From positions 1 to 10,580 of the forward strand of contig JAGHUY010000355.1 in assembly GCA_018064545.1 (NCBI GenBank): DNA of 10,580 nucleotides, written 5' to 3'. Each line of letters opens with the position of its first letter. The stretch's first letter is position 1. The position numbers and the translations under genes are program-made. A model generated the notes under the pieces. It did no database searches. It saw nothing but the letters and a program-made list of their open reading frames with translations, and was not told the origin of the DNA. Source of the DNA: Candidatus Apopatosoma intestinale (lineage in GTDB: Bacteria > Bacillota > Clostridia > Oscillospirales > CAG-272). Of the stretch, positions 1 to 6,178 are shown piece by piece.

Positions 1-1136
1 GATTCCGGCAGATTCACGTAGATCAGTGCACAGACGATGGTGCCGCGGACGACGCCGCCGATGTGTTGCCAAAGCCGGACGGCCGTGTATAAAACGTAAG
101 CGTGAGGAAAGATAAATGAATACAGAATATACGACGGCCCCTCAAACAGCAGGATCAGACCCAGTGCCCGGAACCACGTATTTTTTGCAATAAACTTCTT
201 ACAGGCAGACCCGAAAAAGATAAAAAAGGCAAAATAGAGCGCGTTGATCCCGTTGGTAAGCGAATACGGTATCTCAATGGTATCCAGTACGTAGGTATCC
301 ACGTAGCCGGCGTGAATATTCTGCGAAAACGTGATGGAAATGAGGATCACGACCGTGAGCAGAAACGGTTTATCCCGGAACGGTAGCGTAAACACGTCGG
401 AAATTTTCGGCTTGTCCACGGTTTTGGGATATTCGTATTCATGCGGGAGCATCAGCACGATCACGTCGATCACCGAGAATACGAATGCCGCGTACCGCAT
501 CGCCGTCAGCAGAGTGAGATAATGCGCCGGGTCGGTCGCCCGGACGTTGTCCGTGATCACGCTGAGAACGAACACGGTGCTGTACGTGATCAGCGAGTTG
601 ATGCAGGAGGAAGACAGAACGTAATCCGCTCTCACGTCGTCCGGCAGGAAATTGGCGTGCCACGCCGTATACCCTTGGGAAAAGAGCGTATTGATGACGT
701 TAGCGGCGAGCGTGATGGCGATAAACGCCATCTTCATGCCCGACATATTGATGATATTGCCCGCGTCGTCTTTGGCAAAGAGGGTAGGAAGAACCGTGAT
801 GCCGATAATGTTCAATAGATTGACGAGGAGTTTTGTGGCGGCCAGAATATATTTTCTTCTCCGGAACCGTTCCAGAAGAGACGGAGAGACGAGCGTCAGC
901 AGAATGGTGAAATACGGCACGATGGCCAGAATGCTGATCGAACTGTAATTAAACCCGTATTCCAGCAGAAAACCGCTGTAAAACAGCCCGCCGGAGAGGT
1001 TGCCGGCCAGTCCGGCCGTAATGCTGTTGAGCAGCATACAGAGCCGCCCTTTGCCGTGCTCCGTTTTCGGGGAATACACCCGTATCAGCCCGGAATTTCT
1101 GATTCTTGATGCTATGTTTGATAAAACCCTACCCAT
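1..1136 (-). CDS. MFS-type membrane transporter, 3' end cut off by window edge
   Basis: I translated this frame from the minus strand; it stays open from about 1172 to the left edge, so the C-terminus is missing. The visible ~378 residues are strongly hydrophobic, with repeated membrane-spanning stretches and a basic loop after the second one (SLLERFRRRKYI), resembling the cytoplasmic motif A loop of the major facilitator superfamily. The N-terminal ~30 residues are polar and probably cytoplasmic. The family call rests on general architecture; the substrate cannot be inferred. An upstream in-frame ATG exists at 1172, but it lies inside the -10 element of a good promoter (1171-1199), so a transcript from that promoter would start downstream of it. 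I therefore prefer the ATG at 1136, preceded by a weak GGCGGA-type ribosome site. The gene is divergent from the gerA operon and has no visible link to sporulation. Confidence 0.7.
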   Translation of the reverse strand, partial: MGRVLSNIASRIRNSGLIRVYSPKTEHGKGRLCMLLNSITAGLAGNLSGGLFYSGFLLEYGFNYSSISILAIVPYFTILLTLVSPSLLERFRRRKYILAATKLLVNLLNIIGITVLPTLFAKDDAGNIINMSGMKMAFIAITLAANVINTLFSQGYTAWHANFLPDDVRADYVLSSSCINSLITYSTVFVLSVITDNVRATDPAHYLTLLTAMRYAAFVFSVIDVIVLMLPHEYEYPKTVDKPKISDVFTLPFRDKPFLLTVVILISITFSQNIHAGYVDTYVLDTIEIPYSLTNGINALYFAFFIFFGSACKKFIAKNTWFRALGLILLFEGPSYILYSFIFPHAYVLYTAVRLWQHIGGVVRGTIVCALIYVNLPE

Positions 1137-1170
1137 ACCGTTTCCGCCGCCATCATTCCATGATGTGTTC

Positions 1171-1199
1171 ATTCTATAACCGGAATGCAAAAAAGTCAA
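1171..1199 (-). promoter_or_regulatory. Sigma-A-type promoter of the MFS gene
   Basis: On the minus strand, TTGACT (1194-1199) is followed after exactly 17 bp by TAGAAT (1171-1176). Each hexamer differs from the housekeeping consensus at one position. The expected transcription start is near 1164, about 28 nt before the ATG at 1136. This suggests vegetative expression, unlike most genes in the window. Confidence 0.65.
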
Positions 1200-1232
1200 C
1201 AGAAATCGCGTTTTTTTACGCATTTCCTTTCC

Positions 1233-1261
1233 GTATATTTTTTCCTGTTATGAAAATACTA
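1233..1261 (+). promoter_or_regulatory. Candidate sigma-G-type promoter of the gerA operon
   Basis: GTATA at 1233-1237 fits the sigma-G -35 pattern (G-H-A-T-R). After 17 bp comes AATACTA at 1255-1261, one mismatch from the sigma-G/sigma-F -10 CATAMTA. The start would fall near 1267, giving a short leader before the ribosome site at 1285-1290. Germinant receptor operons are usually sigma-G dependent in the forespore, so site and gene agree. Consensus-based inference only. Confidence 0.5.
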
Positions 1262-1298
1262 AGAAAAATGAAAAACCGTGATGCGGGAGGAAGAAGAA

Positions 1299-2756
1299 AT
1301 GGAAACCTATCCGATGAAAAAAGAGGAACTTGCCTCTCTTTTTTCTCAAATGAGCGATTTTTCCGTGCGGGAATTTTCGCTCGGAGAGCGGCAGTTCTGC
1401 CTGTTCTTTCTCAGCAATCACTCCTCCAAAATCCTGATGCACGACTTTATTCTGGACCCGCTGATGCGTGCCTATGAAGAGTGCCATACCGTCTTTCCGC
1501 CGGCCGACCGGATCGCGGGCACGTCGGTGACGCGTCTTAAAAACGTCACCGAAGCCAAAGAAGCGGTTCTCTCCGGCTTCTGCGTTCTTCTGTACACCGG
1601 CATGGAGGAGGGGCAGTACGGTCTGTCCGTCTCCACGCGCAACGAGGAGGGGCGAAGCGGGACCGAACCGGAGACCGAGACCGTCATCCGCGGTGCGCAC
1701 GAGGGGTTTGTGGAGAGCGCCGAGCAGAACGCGATGCTGCTCCGCCGCCGATTGAAGACCGAAAAACTGAAAAAGATCGATCTGACGATCGGACAGATCA
1801 CAAAAACGGCGGTCTCCGTCATGTATCTGGAAGACATGGCCGATCCGGCGATCTTATCCGAACTGCTCCGCCGTCTGCGCGGCATCGATATGGACGGGAT
1901 CCTCGATTCCGGCTACGTGGAACTCTGCATTCAGGACGGCCGCTATGCCGTCTATCCGACCGTCGGCAACTCGGAGCGCCCCGACAAGGTGGCCGGAAAA
2001 CTGCTGGAAGGGCGGATCGCCGTCATCGTGGACGGGTCGCCCGTCGTTCTGACCGTTCCCTACCTGTTCTGTGAGGCCATTCAAGTCGCGGAAGATTACA
2101 GCAAAAGCACATATTACGCCACGTTCGTCCGCGTCATCCGGTTTATCGCCATGCTCATCGCCCTGTATCTGCCCGCCCTGTTCGTCGCGCTCACGGTCTG
2201 GCATCCCGATCTGCTCCCGCCGTCGTTTGTGGAAACGCTGACCGTCTCCCGCGAAGACCTGCCTTTTTCCGTGTTCGCGGAAGTTCTTCTCATCTTCGGC
2301 CTCTTTGAGGTCATCCGTGAAGTGGGTCTCCGGATGCCGAAAGCCGTCGGCAGTGCCGTCGGGCTCGTCGGTTCGCTGATCCTCGGGGACAGTGCCGTGG
2401 ATGCCGGCATCGCCTCCCCGACCGTCATGGTCTTCGTGGCACTGGCCGCCATCTGTAATTTCATCGTCCCGCCGTATATGAATTCCAACGTTCTGTATCG
2501 CTTTCTGATGATCGTGATCTCCGGCGCGTTCGGCCTGTTCGGCTTCTTTTGCGCACTGTCCGTCACGCTCGTCTCCCTGTGCGCCAAGCGCAGTTTCGGC
2601 GTTCCGTATCTCTACCCGCTGGCTCCGATGGACGCCCGGGGACTCGCCGACTATCTCCTGATGCTTCCCGTCTGGCGGATGCGCCACGCTCCGTCGGCCA
2701 TCACGGGCAAAGATATTGTGCGGGCGCTGGGAAGGAGAAGAAAAAATGAAAATTGA
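1299..2756 (+). CDS. gerA: GerA-family spore germination protein (germinant receptor A subunit)
   Basis: 485 residues, the usual size for a GerA/GerBA/GerKA subunit. In Bacillus these proteins form, with a B subunit, the inner-membrane receptor and ion channel that senses nutrient germinants. The N-terminal ~270 residues are soluble and include the family signature around residues 131-151 (GAHEGFVES...N...LRRRL). The C-terminal part is membranous, with hydrophobic segments near 276-300, 322-340, 350-364, 376-393 and 398-428, then a short basic tail. The start at 1299 is chosen because GGGAGG (1285-1290) sits 8 nt upstream; GTG 1278 and ATG 1281 are in frame but lie before or within that site. 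The gene overlaps the next by 11 bp, indicating translational coupling. No gerC lipoprotein gene follows in this window. The family assignment is firm; the germinant ligand is unknown. Confidence 0.92.
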   Translation: METYPMKKEELASLFSQMSDFSVREFSLGERQFCLFFLSNHSSKILMHDFILDPLMRAYEECHTVFPPADRIAGTSVTRLKNVTEAKEAVLSGFCVLLYTGMEEGQYGLSVSTRNEEGRSGTEPETETVIRGAHEGFVESAEQNAMLLRRRLKTEKLKKIDLTIGQITKTAVSVMYLEDMADPAILSELLRRLRGIDMDGILDSGYVELCIQDGRYAVYPTVGNSERPDKVAGKLLEGRIAVIVDGSPVVLTVPYLFCEAIQVAEDYSKSTYYATFVRVIRFIAMLIALYLPALFVALTVWHPDLLPPSFVETLTVSREDLPFSVFAEVLLIFGLFEVIREVGLRMPKAVGSAVGLVGSLILGDSAVDAGIASPTVMVFVALAAICNFIVPPYMNSNVLYRFLMIVISGAFGLFGFFCALSVTLVSLCAKRSFGVPYLYPLAPMDARGLADYLLMLPVWRMRHAPSAITGKDIVRALGRRRKNEN

Positions 2757-3753
2757 AACGAAGAATACCGTCGCACCGGCCGGCCTGTTCTTTTCCGTAT
2801 TTTTCTATCTGACCGCCGGTTTTCTGCTGTTTGAGATCAAGAGTCCCCTCTCCTTTCTCGCGTGCGACATCACGGCAACCGTCCTGTTTCTCATCATCGC
2901 CACCGGAACGAGAAGCGAGAGTAACGGCACCTACGATTTCTTTGCGCGCGTCACGGGGGACGGCGTAGCCTCCGTCATTTGCGGCCTGCTCACCGTCGTC
3001 TCGCTGATCGCCTTTTTCTCCGACACCCACATTCTCGCCGAAAGCGTCTTCCCCTATTACGGGGAGGAATCGCGTCTGATCTTCTACGCACTGGTCCTGA
3101 CGGCGGCTTTCGCCGCCTCCCGCGGGCTGTCCGTCCTGTCGTCCGGTGCTCAGATCGGTTCTCTGCTCCTTGTCGCTCTGCTCTTTCTCTCTTTCTTTTA
3201 TCCGGCCGAATATTCGGCGGGCGACGTTCACGCCGGAGCCGCTCTGCGCTCTCTCGGCGGTGCCGGCGTCTTCTTTGCGCTGGCGGCGCACACGGTCTGC
3301 CCCGGAGACCTGACGGCAACCGGTGCGCTGAACGCCCGCGGCTATCACCCGAAAAACCGGCGGCTCTATCTCTTCGGTCTGATGACCGGTGCCGCCTTTG
3401 CCGCTTCCCTGTTTTCCTTTCTGATCCAGTCCGTCCCGTCTTTCGGCGCGGCGACCTTTTTCTTTCTGATCGCCAAATGGTGTTTCGGCCTCCTGCGCTC
3501 TTCCCTCTCCCTTTTTGCCCTCGCCAATTTCTGCTTTTATGGGCAAAACCGCACCTCACGCGTGCTTCTTCTCGCCGTTTTGTGGGGCGGGATCACCGTC
3601 CTCGGCTCCGTCTTTTCTGGGCAGTTGCCGCTCGGGCTGAACGGACTGGCTCTCGCCGTCTGCTGGAATCTCGCCCCGCTGATCCTGCTGGCCGTCTTTT
3701 CTCTTTTGCTCGGAGAAGCCGGAATGCCTCACAAAAAGAAGGATCGGACATAG
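2746..3753 (+). CDS. GerB-like polytopic membrane protein (probable germinant receptor B subunit)
   Basis: 335 residues, almost entirely hydrophobic, with about nine or ten predicted membrane segments (for example near 11-31, 38-54, 74-92, 110-126, 136-152, 207-229, 272-290 and 300-324) and a short basic C-terminal tail. GerB subunits are APC-superfamily-like permeases of about 365 residues encoded right after gerA. Here the position, 11-bp overlap and topology fit, but I could not identify a sequence signature specific enough to be certain, so this is a diverged or inferred GerB. The ATG at 2746 is chosen because AGGAG (2733-2737) lies 8 nt upstream, inside the gerA coding region. A longer frame opening at 2716 lacks such a site. 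Likely location is the inner spore membrane, together with GerA. Confidence 0.72.
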   Translation: MKIETKNTVAPAGLFFSVFFYLTAGFLLFEIKSPLSFLACDITATVLFLIIATGTRSESNGTYDFFARVTGDGVASVICGLLTVVSLIAFFSDTHILAESVFPYYGEESRLIFYALVLTAAFAASRGLSVLSSGAQIGSLLLVALLFLSFFYPAEYSAGDVHAGAALRSLGGAGVFFALAAHTVCPGDLTATGALNARGYHPKNRRLYLFGLMTGAAFAASLFSFLIQSVPSFGAATFFFLIAKWCFGLLRSSLSLFALANFCFYGQNRTSRVLLLAVLWGGITVLGSVFSGQLPLGLNGLALAVCWNLAPLILLAVFSLLLGEAGMPHKKKDRT

Positions 3754-3757
3754 AATA
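3731..3757 (+). promoter_or_regulatory. Candidate mother-cell (sigma-K or sigma-E type) promoter before the sleC-like genes
   Basis: CATAGAATA at 3749-3757 matches the sigma-K -10 pattern CATAnnnTA fully and the sigma-E -10 CATAnAaT closely. AC at 3731-3732, 16 bp upstream, fits the minimal sigma-K -35. It overlaps the end of the gerB-like gene. A start near 3763 would give a ~22-nt leader with AAGGAG correctly placed. A separate mother-cell promoter makes sense because sleC is, to my knowledge, mother-cell expressed in clostridia, whereas gerAB is forespore expressed. The motif is short, so chance occurrence is possible. Confidence 0.4.
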
Positions 3758-3786
3758 GAACAAATCCATTTCAAGGAGTGTTCTAT
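3755..3786 (+). repeat. 8-bp perfect inverted repeat enclosing the ribosome binding site
   Basis: ATAGAACA (3755-3762) is the exact reverse complement of TGTTCTAT (3779-3786). The 16-nt loop carries AAGGAG (3773-3778), and the right arm includes the first two bases of the ATG at 3785. In RNA this could form an AU-rich hairpin that pairs the start codon. A transcript starting near 3763 would lack the left arm. The stem is short, so function is speculative. Confidence 0.45.
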
Positions 3787-4192
3787 GGCCGATCCCGTCT
3801 ATTCCGGCACGCTTATCGTGCAAATTTCATCCGCGTTCGCCGCCGTCCCCGTCGAGGGAGCCACGGTGGCCGTGCGGATCATCGAAAACGGCGTTCCCGC
3901 GATCTTTTCCGTCATGACGACCGGGGAGAGCGGCAAAACCCCGCCGCTGGAAATCCCCGCGCCTGATCCCGCGCTCTCGCTCTCCCCCGGAAGTGTCAAA
4001 CCCTACTCCGTCGTCAACATTGAGGCAGCCGCGGACGGCTACTACGGTTACGCCGCCGTCAATGTGCCGATCTTCGCGGGGCAGGTCGCACTGCAACGGA
4101 TCAACATGATCCCCGTTCCCGATTCCGACGGGTTTTCCACCCGCCCCGAAACCAATGTGATCGTCAATGAAAGCGAAGCACCGAATCTGTAA
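3785..4192 (+). CDS. Stand-alone SleC pro-region-like protein (carboxypeptidase-regulatory-like beta domain)
   Basis: 135 residues with no signal peptide or membrane segment. The sequence reads like a small beta-sandwich of the carboxypeptidase-regulatory-like type: GTLIVQI at 8-14, VEGATVAV at 23-30, then a SPGSVKPYSVVNIEAAADGYYG stretch from about residue 67, ending in a polar tail (TRPETNVIV). From memory of clostridial SleC, the N-terminal pre/pro region (roughly 150 residues, removed by Csp proteases) has this kind of domain with similar phrases, followed directly by the SpoIID-like enzyme. Here the equivalent is a separate gene. AAGGAG (3773-3778) lies 6 nt before the ATG. The next gene is in the same frame 9 nt later, and the TAA stop overlaps its ribosome site. 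Inferred role: chaperone, inhibitor or spore-targeting partner of the enzyme. Confidence 0.75.
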   Translation: MADPVYSGTLIVQISSAFAAVPVEGATVAVRIIENGVPAIFSVMTTGESGKTPPLEIPAPDPALSLSPGSVKPYSVVNIEAAADGYYGYAAVNVPIFAGQVALQRINMIPVPDSDGFSTRPETNVIVNESEAPNL

Positions 4193-4204
4193 GGAGACAA
4201 TATG
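4190..4204 (+). promoter_or_regulatory. Stop / Shine-Dalgarno / start junction splitting the SleC-like gene
   Basis: The TAA stop at 4190-4192 provides the first bases of AAGGAG (4191-4196), followed after 5 nt by ATG at 4202. The two frames are in phase (4202 minus 3785 is 417, or 139 codons), so this one stop is all that separates them. The near-ideal ribosome site argues for an established gene boundary rather than a chance nonsense mutation. Confidence 0.8.
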
Positions 4205-5626
4205 GACTTTATTCTACCCGTCATTCCCGAGACGATCACCGTCCACCTGGGCGCCCCGAATACGAACGCCCGGAACGTGACCGTCACCTTTCCCGACTAC
4301 ATAAAAAACGTGGCGTCCAGCGAAATCTATCCCACATGGCCGGAAAGCGCCATCCGCGCCAACATTTACGCGCAGATTTCCTTTGCGCTCAATCGCATTT
4401 ACACCGAATATTACCGTTCCGCCGGATACGATTTTGACATCACGAACAATACCGCGTTCGATCAGGCGTTTGTCTATGAACGGGAGATTTTTGAAAACAT
4501 CAGTAGGATCGTCGATGAGATTTTCAACAGTTATATCCGCCGCGAGGGCGCGATAGAACCGTTATATGCGCTGTACTGCAACGGTACGACGACCACCTGT
4601 AACGGCCTGTCCCAATGGGGGTCGGTGTCCTTAGCAAACGAGGGGAACGGAGCCTTTGACATCTTGCAGAACTATTACGGCGATACTATCGAACTGGTGA
4701 CGAACGCCCCCATTGAGGGCATCCGACCCTCCGTGCCGGGCGGTTTTCTGCGGCTCGGTTCCATCGGCAACGAAGTCCGGTTCCTGCAAGTCCGCTTAAA
4801 CCGTATCTCGGCAAACTACCCCGCCATCCCCAAGATCCAGCCGGTGGATGGCATTTTCGGGCCGGAGACCGAAGACGCGGTGCGGGCGTTTCAGCGCATC
4901 TTCAACCTTGACGTCGACGGGGTCGTCGGCCCCGCCACGTGGTATAAAGTCCAGTTCATCTTTAATGCCGTCAAGCGATTAAACGAACTGGAAAGCGAGG
5001 GGATCACGCTGGACGACGTGTCCAATCAGTTCCCCCGGACGCTCGAACCCGGTTCGTCGGGCATCGGCGTGACCACAGTTCAGTATTATCTGCGCGTCAT
5101 CGCCACGTTCAATCCCTTGATCCCCGACGTGGAACTGACGGGCTATTACGGCGATGAGACGACCGAGGCCGTCTCGGCGTTTCAATCGGTCTACGGCATT
5201 CCGGTCACGGGGATCGTCGATGAGGAGACGTGGGACTCCATGTTTGACGTCTATTACGGGCTCGTCTCCTCGCTGACCGAAAACGAAGTCGGCGTAGTCG
5301 GCATCCCGTTCCCGGGGCGGTATCTCCGCCTCGGTTCCGCCGGTGACGACGTCACCGCTCTGCAAACCTATATCAACGCCGCGTCCCAGTTATACGGACA
5401 GATTCCGGAAATCCCGGTGACCGGCGTTTTTGACGAGAACACCCGCGATGCCATGTATGCGGTGCAGGCACTGTTCGATCTGCCCATCTCGGGCGTGGTC
5501 GGGCCGGTGGCATGGAACATTCTGTCGGAAATCTATTCCGACGTCATCAGCGGGGAAACCTATGACGAGGGGCAATACCCCGGCAGTGCCGCCTTTGAGA
5601 ACGGCACGGAAAGCGAGGCAATCTGA
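4202..5626 (+). CDS. sleC: SleC-like spore cortex-lytic protein: SpoIID domain plus three peptidoglycan-binding modules
   Basis: 474 residues. Residues ~30-165 form a SpoIID/LytB-type domain: PDYIKNVASSEIYPTWP (31-47), where E41 aligns with the catalytic glutamate of SpoIID lytic transglycosylases; an FDIT.NT.FDQ.FV stretch (78-91); and a Cys pair (C126, C133) leading into NGLSQWG (134-140), equivalent to the SpoIID GMSQWG motif. Three PG_binding_1 modules follow, near 183-250, 281-348 and 374-440, each with the pattern G.(F/Y)...T..A..(F/V)Q......(D/T/S)G(V/I)V....W. SleC degrades spore cortex during germination in clostridia that use Csp proteases. Known SleC, as I recall, carries its pro-region in the same chain and a single binding module, so this one is both split and enlarged. 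There is no signal peptide, as expected if made in the mother cell. The stop overlaps the next start (TGATG). Confidence 0.85.
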   Translation: MDFILPVIPETITVHLGAPNTNARNVTVTFPDYIKNVASSEIYPTWPESAIRANIYAQISFALNRIYTEYYRSAGYDFDITNNTAFDQAFVYEREIFENISRIVDEIFNSYIRREGAIEPLYALYCNGTTTTCNGLSQWGSVSLANEGNGAFDILQNYYGDTIELVTNAPIEGIRPSVPGGFLRLGSIGNEVRFLQVRLNRISANYPAIPKIQPVDGIFGPETEDAVRAFQRIFNLDVDGVVGPATWYKVQFIFNAVKRLNELESEGITLDDVSNQFPRTLEPGSSGIGVTTVQYYLRVIATFNPLIPDVELTGYYGDETTEAVSAFQSVYGIPVTGIVDEETWDSMFDVYYGLVSSLTENEVGVVGIPFPGRYLRLGSAGDDVTALQTYINAASQLYGQIPEIPVTGVFDENTRDAMYAVQALFDLPISGVVGPVAWNILSEIYSDVISGETYDEGQYPGSAAFENGTESEAI

Positions 5627-6144
5627 TGCACGACAGAGAGAACATTTTTGAATTGCAGAATATGCTGCGGCGGATCTCGCAGATGGAGCACCGTCTGCCG
5701 CTTGTCAACCCCTCCGGCGTTTACGACGAGACTACCAGGGAAGCCGTGCGCCTGTTTCAGACCGAAGCAGGACTGCCCCCGACGGGCGAGGTGGACTACG
5801 CGACGTGGAACGCCATCCTCGCCTGTTATCGGGGGTGTGAATCCTGCATGACGCCCGACGTGCCGATCTACCCGTTTCCCGGGCGCGGCTATCGGACTTT
5901 CCCCGGTGAAAAAAGCCCTGTCGTCCTGATCATTCAGATCATACTGGACGCCATTTCGACGACGTACGACGCGTTTTATAACGTACAGACGACGGGCATC
6001 TACGATCAAAACACGCAAAACGCCGTCAGCGAATTTCAGAAGATCAACCGGCTTCCCGAAACGGGCGTCGTCAACGACGAAACGTGGGACGCTCTTGCCG
6101 AGAGTTATAATACTTACGACGGGAATACCTCCTATCAGTCATAG
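5626..6144 (+). CDS. Small protein with two peptidoglycan-binding modules
   Basis: 172 residues consisting of two PG_binding_1-type modules, near 5-68 and 100-162. Each shows the same signature as the modules of the upstream protein: GVYDETTREAVRLFQ at 31-45 and GIYDQNTQNAVSEFQ at 124-138, each ending with a W (W61, W154). They are joined by a linker rich in Cys (C67, C71, C74), Pro and aromatic residues. There is no catalytic domain, signal peptide or membrane segment. The ATG shares one base with the upstream TGA (5624-5628), and GAGG (5615-5618) lies 7 nt away, so it is probably translated by re-initiation. Inferred role: accessory cortex-binding subunit of the SleC-like enzyme, bringing the operon total to five binding modules. 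Alternatively it is the separated tail of a longer ancestral protein. Confidence 0.82.
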   Translation: MHDRENIFELQNMLRRISQMEHRLPLVNPSGVYDETTREAVRLFQTEAGLPPTGEVDYATWNAILACYRGCESCMTPDVPIYPFPGRGYRTFPGEKSPVVLIIQIILDAISTTYDAFYNVQTTGIYDQNTQNAVSEFQKINRLPETGVVNDETWDALAESYNTYDGNTSYQS

Positions 6145-6178
6145 AAAAGGAGAGGGGAAAACCCTCTCCTTTTCTATG
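6140..6178. terminator. Bidirectional intrinsic terminator between convergent genes
   Basis: A perfect 17-bp inverted repeat (6140-6156 and 6162-6178) with a 5-nt loop. Its core is GGAGAGGG/CCCTCTCC, flanked by AGAAAA on one side and TTTTCT on the other, so both strands read as A-tract, GC stem, U-tract. The TAG stops of the upstream gene (6142-6144) and of sipL (6174-6176 on the minus strand) both lie inside the stem. Confidence 0.9.

Noticed and set aside
1278..1298. Upstream GTG/ATG starts for gerA
   Set aside because: These codons precede or overlap the GGGAGG ribosome site, which is correctly spaced only for ATG 1299.
1854..2687. Minus-strand open frame opposite gerA
   Set aside because: Very high Asp, Glu, His and Gln content and no domain. 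It mirrors the well-supported GerA coding sequence.
2701..3546. Minus-strand open frame opposite the gerB-like gene
   Set aside because: Low-complexity charged translation, antisense to a frame with convincing membrane segments and a ribosome site.
4190..4192. TAA as a sequencing error or pseudogene mutation splitting one sleC gene
   Set aside because: A near-ideal ribosome site at correct spacing overlaps the stop, and both halves look intact, so a real gene boundary is more likely. Read-level data could still overturn this.
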